From Bryobacterales bacterium (GTDB taxonomy: Bacteria; Acidobacteriota; Terriglobia; Bryobacterales; Bryobacteraceae): a stretch of DNA of 6,148 nt. Positions 1-6,028 of the stretch are shown piece by piece (the stretch's first letter is position 1; the number at the start of each line of letters is the position of its first letter). The stretch is from contig SHUN01000204.1 in the NCBI GenBank assembly GCA_009697495.1, positions 1 to 6,148 on the forward strand, read 5' to 3'. Made by a program: the position numbers and the translations under genes. The notes below the pieces were generated by a model. It searched no databases. It was not told the origin of the DNA and saw only the letters and a program-made list of their open reading frames with translations.

Positions 1-288
1 CGTCGCGCGCTGCTCCAGCAGTTGCGCCGCGAGCCCTTCCAACTCCCCCCGAACCGTCAAAATTTGAGCGACATCCTCTTTCGACAACTGGGTGACAAAC
101 GTGCCTTTGTTCGTCACCCGCGGCACAAAACCCTGTGCCTCCAACTCGAACAGAGCTTCCCGGACCGCCGTCGTTCCCACGCCCAAATCCGCAGCCAGCC
201 TCATCTCCACAATCCGGTCGCCAGGCTGCAATTTGCCGGACAGAATCGCGTCCTTTATCAGCTTCGACACACGATCCTTCAACACCAT
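1..288 (-). CDS. GntR-family (FadR/FCD subgroup) transcriptional regulator, C-terminus cut by window edge
   Basis: This is a cytoplasmic DNA-binding repressor or activator of the GntR family; only its first 96 residues are in the window. The winged helix-turn-helix is easy to read: SGKLQPGDRIVE (17-28), the recognition region LAADLGVGTTAVREAL (31-46), then LEAQGFV (49-55) and the wing TNKGTFVTQL (59-68). From about residue 70 the segment EDVAQILTVRGELEGLAA begins the helical ligand-binding FCD domain, which continues past the left edge. The ATG at 288-286 is chosen because it starts just before the conserved fold. A strong GGGAGGA lies 17 nt upstream, which is too far, and AGAGG abuts the ATG, so the TTG at 282-280 (6 nt after AGAGG) is a real alternative. 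The gene is divergent from the TonB-dependent receptor across 68 bp, so it probably controls that gene and itself. The family call is firm; the ligand is unknown. Confidence 0.93.
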   Translation of the reverse strand, partial: MVLKDRVSKLIKDAILSGKLQPGDRIVEMRLAADLGVGTTAVREALFELEAQGFVPRVTNKGTFVTQLSKEDVAQILTVRGELEGLAAQLLEQRAT

Positions 289-298
289 CCTCTGGACA

Positions 299-353
299 GT
301 GATATCCTCCCTATGTGATGGCCAATGCAGTCACAAAAGCTTTAAGGGATCAC
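299..353. promoter_or_regulatory. Candidate operator region between divergent regulator and receptor genes
   Basis: The 68-bp divergent gap contains four copies of a GTGA/TCAC half-site: GTGAT at 299-303, GTGAT at 315-319, TCAC at 331-334 and ATCAC at 349-353. The first three begin exactly 16 bp apart. The middle pair forms a perfect 5-bp inverted repeat, TGTGA-N12-TCACA (314-318 with 331-335). A gap between a GntR gene and its likely target is where the regulator's sites should lie. The spacing does not match a GntR consensus I can name, and a TGGACA (293-298) that could serve as a -35 lacks a convincing -10. This is inference from position and symmetry only. Confidence 0.3.
344..349 (+). 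promoter_or_regulatory. Ribosome binding site deciding the receptor start
   Basis: AAGGGA lies 7 nt before the ATG at 357. The earlier in-frame ATGs at 315 and 318 are preceded by pyrimidine-rich sequence with no Shine-Dalgarno match, so this site supports the start at 357. That start also places a signal peptide right at the N-terminus. Confidence 0.7.
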
Positions 354-356
354 CGT

Positions 357-3300
357 ATGACCACACGTACTTTACCACTCAAGATCGCCGCACTATTCGT
401 CTTTATCGCCGCCGGCGCCCAGGCCCAAACAGCGCAAATTACGGGTACTGTTACCGACGCCACCGCCGCTTCCGTGGCCAATACCGTTGTCACCGCGACA
501 AACATCCAAACTGGCGTTGCCCGGTCCGCCACTTCTAATGAAGCCGGCAACTTTCTCATCACCTCCCTCTTTCCGGGACAGTATGTCGTGTCCGCGTCGG
601 CGCCGGGATTCAAGCAGACGCGCCGCCCGTCTTTGACCCTCGCCATCGAGCAGATCGCGCGTCTCGACTTTCGAATGGAAGTCGGCGAAACCAAAGACAG
701 CATCACCGTCGAATCCACCGCAGTGCTACTCGATGCCTCTAACAGCACGATTGGGACCGTTGTCGACAATCGCAAGATCACCGAACTTCCGCTGAACGGC
801 CGCAATCCGCTGGACTTGGTGGGACTGTCGGCGGGCATCCGCGTCCAAGGCGGATTTGGCGGCAAGAACGGGTCGCTGAACAACTTCTCATCCAACGGCG
901 GACTGGCCAATGCCAATTCTGTATTGGTCGAGGGCTTGGCGCTCGATCTGGCCCAAATGAATGCCCCTTCGTTCGTCCCGCCCGTCGACGCCACCCAGGA
1001 GTTTAAGGTGCAGACCAACACCTTTTCCGCGGAGTTTGGCCGAACCTCCGGCGCGGTCGTCAGCATGAGCATCAAGTCCGGAACGAACCAGTTCCATGGA
1101 TCGGCGTATGAATTTCTTCGCAATAAGGATCTCAACGCCAACAACTTTTTCCAGAATCGCGCCGGCAATGCCCGGCCGAACCTGGTCCAGAACCAATACG
1201 GCGCATCCATTGGCGGACCGATAAAGAAAGACAAGACGTTCTTCTTCACGAACTGGGAGGACTACCGGAACCGCAATGGCGCGCCTGCCATCACCACCGT
1301 GCCGACACTGGGGGAACGGCAGGGAAATTTCTCGCAAACCCGCAACGCCGCCGGTAACGTAATATCGGTCGCCGATCCGCTCTCGACGCGCCAGTTGCCC
1401 GACGGCAGCTTCACGCGGAACACATTTCCCGGCAACACCATTCCGGCCGGCCGTTTTAGTAAGGTCGCGACAAGTGTCGCCGCCATCTACCCGCTGGCCA
1501 ATTCGCAAGGTAATCTCATCACGAATGTGAACAACTATTCGACGGTTGGCGGCGGCGGCACCGATGAGCACCAGATCGTTAACAAGCTCGATCAAAATCT
1601 GAACAATCGCTGGAAGATCTTCGGGACGTTTTCTCGTATCTGGGCCGATCAGTTCAATCGCGATCCCCTCGGTTACAAAGTGAATCTCACGCGCCAGGTG
1701 TCCTATGCCCGGACGCACGCAACAGTGTCCGCCAGCGCGGTCTTCAGCCCCGGACTTATCGGCGAGTTCCGCACCGGCTTTGCCCGCTTTCACAGCCCAA
1801 GCATTCCCAATGCGCTCGGGTTCGACATCACAACTTTGGGATTCCCGAAGTCGCTGGCCGACCAGACGCAGATCAAGTCGTTCCCGGCATTCAACGTGGC
1901 GGGAATCGTGGCCGTTGGCAGCTCGGGTTCGGCTGGCATGACCCTTACCGATCTCAACAGTTGGGGACAGCGGGCCTCCATGACATGGGTGAAAAGCACC
2001 CATACCCTGAAGTTCGGCGCCGACTATCGCGTGCAGCAGTTGAATCAATTTCAGCAGAACTCCTTCATGCCCGCGTTTCAATTCAACAATCAGATGACCT
2101 CCATCAACCCGCTGCGCCTCGACACCAATAGCGGCGTGCCTTTCGCCTCGTTCCTGTTGGGCACCATGGCTAGCGCCTCCGTCGCCAAGAGCGAGCGTCT
2201 CGGCAACCAGCGCCGTTACCTTTCCATGTTCATCCAGGACGATTGGAAGATCACTCGCCGCCTCACATTGAACATCGGAACCGAGTATAGTCTGGAGTTC
2301 CCCATCACCGAACGCTTTAACCGCAAGATGTGGTTTGACCCGTCCGCGCCGCTCCCCATCAGCCAGACGGTTGGATTACCTTTGACCGGTGGCTTCCTGT
2401 TCGCCAATGACAAGACCCGCTCGCCGTATGATCTCTACAAAAAGCAGTTTGGTCCGCGCGTCGGCCTGGCGTACCAGCTCTTCCCGCGCACGGTCATTCG
2501 AAGCGGTTACGGCTTGTTCTGGATACCCGGCGCGGTAACGGAAGTGACGGGGGACAATCGGGCGCCGGCTTGGGCCATTAATACGCTGGCCACCGCCTCA
2601 CTGGATGGCGGAGTAACTCCATTCAGCACGCTGGACGATCCCTACCCGCAAGGGATTATCAACCCCCCTGGTAACAAGGGAGGTCTGAACACGCTGATCG
2701 GGCAGAATGCGGCGGCCAACCAGCGCAACTTCCGCACCGGATACATGCAGCAGTGGAACTTCGATATTCAGCAGGAACTCGGCCGCGGCTCGGTGCTTGA
2801 AGTACTCTATGCCGGAAGCGCCGGCGTCGGCCTGCCGGCGCAATGGGCAAGCCAGTTGAACCAGCTTGAGGATCGTTATCTCCCGCTGGGGGACGGCCTC
2901 CGCCAACAGGTCAAGAACCCGTTCTTCGGAACGGTGCAGACAGGGCCGCTGTCACAACCCACCATTTCCCGCGCCCAGTTATTGCGGCCCTATCCGCAAT
3001 TCCAGACGCTTTACGCCGAAGGCATGCCGCTGGGTCATTCCACTTACCACTCCTTCCAATTGCAATTCAACCGGCGAATGGGAAGCTCTGTTTTGAGTAC
3101 GGCGTACACACTCAGCAAGTCACTAGGCAACACGGAAAGCCGAAGCGATTGGCTGGAGGGCGGCGCCCAGGGAACCAGCATGGGCTTTTTGAACAACAAC
3201 AATCGTAAGTTGGACAAGTCACTCGCCGCCGCCGACGTTCCCCAACGGCTTGTCGTCAGCTATACCGTCGAACTTCCATTCGGAAAGGGCCACCGCTTTC

Positions 3301-3824
3301 TGCAGAATCCGGGTGCCGCCAATCTGCTCGTATCCGGCTGGGAAGTTTCCGGATTGTATACGGCCCAAAGCGGCACGCCCATCGCCGTTGGAACTCTGAC
3401 AAACCTTTCCGGCGCTTTCAACGATGTTACCGACGTGTATGGCTCCTATAGCGCTAACTCGCGGCCTGACAACATCGGGCAAACCGCGAAGCTCGATGGG
3501 ACGGCCACCAGCCGGCTGAATCAATGGTTCAATACCGGCGTGTTTAAGCAATCGGCGCCCTATACCTTTGGGACAGCGCCCCGAACACTGCCGGATGCCC
3601 GTTGGCATGGGACGAACAACATCGATCTCGGCATATTCAAGAACAACCGCTTTGGACCGGATGGGCGTTACAACCTCCAGTTCCGCGGCGAGTTCTTCAA
3701 CGCCGCCAATCGCGTGAAGTTCGGCGTGGCCGGCATGAGCTTCGGAACATCCAATTTCGGAGTGGTCAGCAGCCAGTCGAACATTCCGCGCCAGATTCAA
3801 CTCGCGTTGAAGTTTCTCTTCTGA
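357..3824 (+). CDS. Oar-like TonB-dependent outer-membrane receptor with carboxypeptidase-regulatory-like domain
   Basis: This 1155-aa outer-membrane transporter would take up a large or scarce substrate using TonB-ExbBD energy. Residues 1-23 are a signal peptide: Arg4 and Lys9, hydrophobic core IAALFVFIAAG, cleavage after AQA. Residues 26-108 form a CarboxypepD_reg-like beta-sandwich (ITGTVTDATAASVANTVVT, then NEAGNFLITSLFPGQYVVSA). The plug follows at about 113-256, with ITELPLNGRNPLDLVGLSAGI (141-161) and SGTNQFHGSAYEFLRN (241-256). The barrel starts near NQYGASIGGPIKKDKTFFF (279-297) and ends in a terminal Phe (LALKFLF), typical of outer-membrane barrels. Length and domain order match the large acidobacterial Oar-like receptors. 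No clear TonB box is visible. The start at 357 is set by AAGGGA 7 nt upstream and by the signal peptide. It is divergent from the GntR gene, the likely regulator. The substrate is unknown; the downstream exported amidohydrolase hints at a peptide- or amide-like compound. Confidence 0.95.
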   Translation: MTTRTLPLKIAALFVFIAAGAQAQTAQITGTVTDATAASVANTVVTATNIQTGVARSATSNEAGNFLITSLFPGQYVVSASAPGFKQTRRPSLTLAIEQIARLDFRMEVGETKDSITVESTAVLLDASNSTIGTVVDNRKITELPLNGRNPLDLVGLSAGIRVQGGFGGKNGSLNNFSSNGGLANANSVLVEGLALDLAQMNAPSFVPPVDATQEFKVQTNTFSAEFGRTSGAVVSMSIKSGTNQFHGSAYEFLRNKDLNANNFFQNRAGNARPNLVQNQYGASIGGPIKKDKTFFFTNWEDYRNRNGAPAITTVPTLGERQGNFSQTRNAAGNVISVADPLSTRQLPDGSFTRNTFPGNTIPAGRFSKVATSVAAIYPLANSQGNLITNVNNYSTVGGGGTDEHQIVNKLDQNLNNRWKIFGTFSRIWADQFNRDPLGYKVNLTRQVSYARTHATVSASAVFSPGLIGEFRTGFARFHSPSIPNALGFDITTLGFPKSLADQTQIKSFPAFNVAGIVAVGSSGSAGMTLTDLNSWGQRASMTWVKSTHTLKFGADYRVQQLNQFQQNSFMPAFQFNNQMTSINPLRLDTNSGVPFASFLLGTMASASVAKSERLGNQRRYLSMFIQDDWKITRRLTLNIGTEYSLEFPITERFNRKMWFDPSAPLPISQTVGLPLTGGFLFANDKTRSPYDLYKKQFGPRVGLAYQLFPRTVIRSGYGLFWIPGAVTEVTGDNRAPAWAINTLATASLDGGVTPFSTLDDPYPQGIINPPGNKGGLNTLIGQNAAANQRNFRTGYMQQWNFDIQQELGRGSVLEVLYAGSAGVGLPAQWASQLNQLEDRYLPLGDGLRQQVKNPFFGTVQTGPLSQPTISRAQLLRPYPQFQTLYAEGMPLGHSTYHSFQLQFNRRMGSSVLSTAYTLSKSLGNTESRSDWLEGGAQGTSMGFLNNNNRKLDKSLAAADVPQRLVVSYTVELPFGKGHRFLQNPGAANLLVSGWEVSGLYTAQSGTPIAVGTLTNLSGAFNDVTDVYGSYSANSRPDNIGQTAKLDGTATSRLNQWFNTGVFKQSAPYTFGTAPRTLPDARWHGTNNIDLGIFKNNRFGPDGRYNLQFRGEFFNAANRVKFGVAGMSFGTSNFGVVSSQSNIPRQIQLALKFLF

Positions 3825-3825
3825 G

Positions 3826-3840
3826 GCCGGTAAACCCGGC
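3826..3840 (+). terminator. Weak hairpin just after the receptor stop codon
   Basis: GCCGG (3826-3830) and CCGGC (3836-3840) can form a 5-bp GC stem with a 5-nt loop, two bases after the TGA. Further GC-rich pairing is possible up to 3848. No T-run follows, so it is not a standard intrinsic terminator. It may only stabilise the 3' end of the mRNA. Confidence 0.2.
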
Positions 3841-3857
3841 GGCCGCCTTAGCGTGAA

Positions 3858-3912
3858 CATGCTAGGAGTCTGTCGGAGATAGATTTCGGCGCACCTAGAA
3901 TCAACAACTTAC
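3858..3912 (+). repeat. Left terminal inverted repeat of the MITE-like element
   Basis: This arm pairs with 3939-3993. It holds a conserved outer block (3858-3881), a diverged block (3882-3895) and a perfect inner block (3896-3912, TAGAATCAACAACTTAC). Confidence 0.8.
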
Positions 3913-3938
3913 AGACAATTCGCAAATGTAAAATCCAC

Positions 3939-3993
3939 GTAAGTTGTTGATTCTACGTAGCACATTTTTTATCTCCGACACACTCCTAGCATG
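3939..3993 (-). repeat. Right terminal inverted repeat of the MITE-like element
   Basis: This is the inverse partner of 3858-3912. Its diverged block (3956-3969) includes most of a run of six T (3965-3970). An 8-bp palindrome CTACGTAG at 3953-3960, absent from the left arm, overlaps the end of the perfect inner block. The last three bases are the ATG of the small reading frame at 3991. Confidence 0.8.
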
Positions 3994-4080
3994 AGGAAAA
4001 TGCTCCACCTCGACGACAATCTTGCGGGGCAGGCCTGCTGGGCTGGGTTAAATCGGCTTATAGAAAGAGATGTATCGTGA
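3991..4080 (+). pseudogene. Possible 29-codon micro-ORF or gene remnant just upstream of the coiled-coil gene
   Basis: A short frame opens at the ATG formed by the right end of the MITE-like element, or alternatively at the ATG at 4000, which has GAGG 3 nt before it. It ends at TGA 4078-4080, overlapping the GTG start of the next gene as GTGA, the classic geometry of translational coupling. The peptide contains LHLDDNLAGQA and GLNRLIERD. These vaguely recall the first strand and last helix of VapB-type ribbon-helix-helix antitoxins, but the middle of such a domain is missing. It could be a broken antitoxin, a leader peptide or a chance frame; evidence is weak. Confidence 0.2.
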
Positions 4081-4388
4081 GTCTTGAGCAGTTGATCGTA
4101 GACATGAAAGAAAGCCTTGAGCATGAATTACACGGGATGGAAGCGAGGCTCAATTCCCGTTTGGATAAGTTTGAACTTCGTTTCGAAGCCCAAGCGGCGC
4201 GATTGGACCGGTTAGACACAACAATTCGGGCGGGAGGCCGATGGACCAGTGGAATGATCGATTGGGCCTCAAAGGTGGACACATCGCTCGACGGCTTTGG
4301 CAAACAGATTATTGCGATCGACACGGAGATCGCTGAGGCCGGTAAGCGTTTGGCAAAACTGGAAGGTGCGTCTAACGGTAGTAATTGA
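4077..4388 (+). CDS. Small coiled-coil protein of unknown function
   Basis: This 103-aa, charged, soluble protein has no signal peptide or membrane segment. Residues 3-50 form a long amphipathic helix with regular Leu/Ile/Phe spacing (LEHELHGMEARLNSRLDKFE, then LRFEAQAARLDRLD), a good coiled-coil candidate. A conserved-looking centre RWTSGMIDWASKVD (55-68) with two Trp residues is followed by a second helix (about 69-96, ending GKRLAKLEG). I believe similar short coiled-coil proteins occur in acidobacterial genomes, but I cannot name a characterised family. The GTG at 4077 is preceded only by a weak purine stretch (AGAAAGAGA). The internal ATG at 4104 is an alternative start that would shorten the protein by nine residues. 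The helical pattern is regular, which supports a real gene. Partner and role cannot be assigned; oligomerisation is likely. Confidence 0.72.
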   Translation: MSLEQLIVDMKESLEHELHGMEARLNSRLDKFELRFEAQAARLDRLDTTIRAGGRWTSGMIDWASKVDTSLDGFGKQIIAIDTEIAEAGKRLAKLEGASNGSN

Positions 4389-4414
4389 CGCCTTCAAAAA
4401 GTCCTGGGTAGTAT
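4385..4414 (+). promoter_or_regulatory. Candidate sigma-70-type promoter for the M20 amidohydrolase gene
   Basis: TTGACG (4385-4390, five of six to the -35 consensus) is followed after 18 bp by TAGTAT (4409-4414, four of six to the -10). The -35 overlaps the TGA stop of the coiled-coil gene. Transcription would start near 4420-4422, only a few bases before the ATG at 4426. That fits the absence of a Shine-Dalgarno sequence there. It suggests the amidohydrolase gene can be transcribed independently of the genes upstream. Confidence 0.4.
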
Positions 4415-4425
4415 CCTATATCCAA

Positions 4426-5997
4426 ATGCGTCTCCTCCTCGCGCTTCTCACCGCCGGTGCCTCGTTCGCGCAAACCCCTAACCTTGATCAACTCAAAAAA
4501 GACGCCATCGTCAACATCGACGGGCGCTCCAAGATGGTCCAGGAAATTGTCGACTCCGTCTTCAGCTTCGGCGAACTCGGCTTTCAGGAAGTCGAAACCT
4601 CAAAGTATCTCACCGGCATTCTTGAAAAGAACGGGTTCCAAATCGAACGCGGCGTGGCCGGCATCCCCACCGCCTGGGTCGCCACCTGGTCCAATGGCGG
4701 TAAACCCGTCATCGGCTTCATCACTGATCTCGACGGCATTCCCCGTGCCAGCCAAAAGCCCGGCGTCGCCTACCATGATCCACTAATCGACGGCGCCCCC
4801 GGCCACGGCGAAGGCCACAACTCCGGCAATGCCGTCAACGTCGTCGCCGCGCTCGCTCTCAAAGACCTGATGACCAAGAACGGCATCAAAGGCACGTTGA
4901 AACTCTTTCCCGGCATCGCCGAAGAACTTCTTGGCACGAAAGCCTTCTTCGTCCGCGCTGGCCTCCTGAAAGACGTCAACATCATGCTCGGCTGCCATGT
5001 CGGCAATGAACTCGCCACCTCCTACGGCCAGCCCGCCAACAACTCCGGCCTCGTGTCCATTCAGTTCACTTTCAAAGGCGAAGCCGCCCACGCCGCCGGT
5101 GCCCCCTGGAAAGGCCGCAGCGCCCTCGACGGTGTCGAACTCATGAACACGATGTGGAACATGAAGCGCGAACATCTTCGCCCCGAACAGCGGTCCCACT
5201 ACGTCATCACCAACGGCGGCGATCAGCCCAACGTCGTCCCCGAAGAGGCCACCGTGTGGTACTTCTTCCGCGAACAGGATTTCCCCCGCATCAAGGAGAT
5301 GCAGGAATACGGCACCACCATGGCAAAGGCCGCCGCCATGGCCTCCAGCACCTCCGTCGTCCAGCGTGTTGTCGGCTCCGCCTGGCCTTATCACCTCAAC
5401 AAAGTCGTCGCCGAAGTGCAGCAGAAAAATATTGAAATGGTGGGCATGCCCGTGTGGACCGAAGCCGACCAGACACTCGCACGGGAACTCCAGCGCGAAG
5501 TCCGCGCGCCCAAAGTCGAGCTGCTCCATGAAAAGGTGAAACCCCTCGAAGCCCCGCAGCCGTGGAAAGGCGGCGGCACCGATGACATCGGCGACATCTC
5601 CTGGGTCGTCCCCATGGTCTACATGCGCTTCCCCGCCAACATCCCGAACCTTCCCGGCCACCATTGGGCCAACGCCATCGCCATGGCCACGCCGTTGGCC
5701 CACAAAGGTTCCACCGTAGGAGCGAAAGTGCAGGCCACCACCGCGCTCGATTTTCTTCTCAATCCCGAACTCGTCGCCGACGCCTGGAAATACTTCCGCG
5801 AAGTCCAAACCAAGGACCTGAAGTATCAACCGCTCATCGCCGATACCGATCAGCCCGCTATTGAACTCAACGCCGAGAGAATGGCCAAATACCGCGAGCA
5901 AATGCGCAAGTTCTACTACGACCCCGCGAAGTTCCCGACCTATCTGGAGCAACTCGGCATCACGTACCCGACCCTGCGAAAACCCACTGCTCCCTAA
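4426..5997 (+). CDS. Exported M20-family metallo-amidohydrolase (AbgB-like)
   Basis: This 523-aa enzyme belongs to the M20 peptidase/amidohydrolase clan, closest in pattern to AbgB-type p-aminobenzoyl-glutamate hydrolase subunits; it should cleave an amide bond with one or two bound metals. Residues 1-15 (MRLLLALLTAGASFA, then QTPN) form a signal peptide, so it acts outside the cytoplasm. Visible motifs are FGELGFQEVETSKYL (48-62), FITDLDGIP (98-106), the metal-site GHGEGHN (126-132), catalytic AEE (165-167), GCHVG with His191, GEAAHAAG (218-225) at the start of the lid/dimerisation domain, NVVPEEATVWYF (269-280), GGGTDDIGDISW (382-393), and PGHHW with His412/His413 as the last metal ligand. 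About 80 residues follow the catalytic fold. The usual Cys of HxCGH is Glu129. The frame is open upstream to 4297, but the signal peptide fixes the ATG at 4426. There is no Shine-Dalgarno; a promoter lies directly upstream. The substrate is not determinable from sequence. Confidence 0.94.
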   Translation: MRLLLALLTAGASFAQTPNLDQLKKDAIVNIDGRSKMVQEIVDSVFSFGELGFQEVETSKYLTGILEKNGFQIERGVAGIPTAWVATWSNGGKPVIGFITDLDGIPRASQKPGVAYHDPLIDGAPGHGEGHNSGNAVNVVAALALKDLMTKNGIKGTLKLFPGIAEELLGTKAFFVRAGLLKDVNIMLGCHVGNELATSYGQPANNSGLVSIQFTFKGEAAHAAGAPWKGRSALDGVELMNTMWNMKREHLRPEQRSHYVITNGGDQPNVVPEEATVWYFFREQDFPRIKEMQEYGTTMAKAAAMASSTSVVQRVVGSAWPYHLNKVVAEVQQKNIEMVGMPVWTEADQTLARELQREVRAPKVELLHEKVKPLEAPQPWKGGGTDDIGDISWVVPMVYMRFPANIPNLPGHHWANAIAMATPLAHKGSTVGAKVQATTALDFLLNPELVADAWKYFREVQTKDLKYQPLIADTDQPAIELNAERMAKYREQMRKFYYDPAKFPTYLEQLGITYPTLRKPTAP

Positions 5998-6028
5998 TAC
6001 CTGTGGTCCGCAAAAATTCAATCCGGGA

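Larger units (their letters stand above)
3858..3993. mobile_element. MITE-like palindromic element, 136 bp, with 55-bp terminal inverted repeats
   Basis: Two 55-bp arms (3858-3912 and 3939-3993) are inverted copies of each other around a 26-bp centre. The outer 24 bp match at 23 positions and the inner 17 bp match perfectly. A 14-bp block between them (3882-3895 against 3956-3969) has diverged without any length change, giving 44 of 55 overall. The ends read CATGCTAGGAGT and ACTCCTAGCATG. Both CATG and CTAG occur in direct orientation at both ends and are self-complementary, so either could be the target duplication. There is no transposase gene inside, so mobilisation would need an IS elsewhere in the genome. 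The CTAG-type end recalls some IS5-family elements, but that link is from memory and unproven. The element is more A+T-rich than its surroundings. Transcribed, it would fold into a long hairpin and could affect readthrough from the receptor gene. Confidence 0.75.

Noticed and set aside
314..335. TGTGA-N12-TCACA as a CRP/FNR-type site
   Set aside because: The half-sites match, but the spacer is 12 rather than the usual 6, so a CRP-type dimer is not expected to bind; kept only as a generic candidate operator.
315..356. N-terminal extension of the receptor to the ATG at 315
   Set aside because: No ribosome binding site precedes it, and it would put 14 residues in front of an otherwise normal signal peptide.
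22..538. Short plus-strand open frames at the left edge
   Set aside because: They are read antisense to the GntR gene or out of frame with the receptor, and their Arg/Pro/His-rich translations show no protein-like pattern.
350..1249. A 299-codon minus-strand open frame at the 5' end of the receptor gene
   Set aside because: It overlaps the receptor signal peptide, regulatory-like and plug domains, which are clearly coding on the plus strand; its own translation has no family features.
888..2081. A 397-codon minus-strand open frame inside the receptor gene
   Set aside because: It shows no recognisable motif, signal peptide or plausible ribosome binding site and overlaps the well-supported receptor entirely.
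3858..3993. The palindrome as a simple intrinsic terminator of the receptor gene
   Set aside because: The arms are far longer than a terminator stem and the T-run lies inside the right arm instead of after the stem. A secondary effect on transcription remains possible.
4297..4425. N-terminal extension of the amidohydrolase to 4297
   Set aside because: It would overlap the coiled-coil gene by about 90 bp and bury the signal peptide that starts at 4426.
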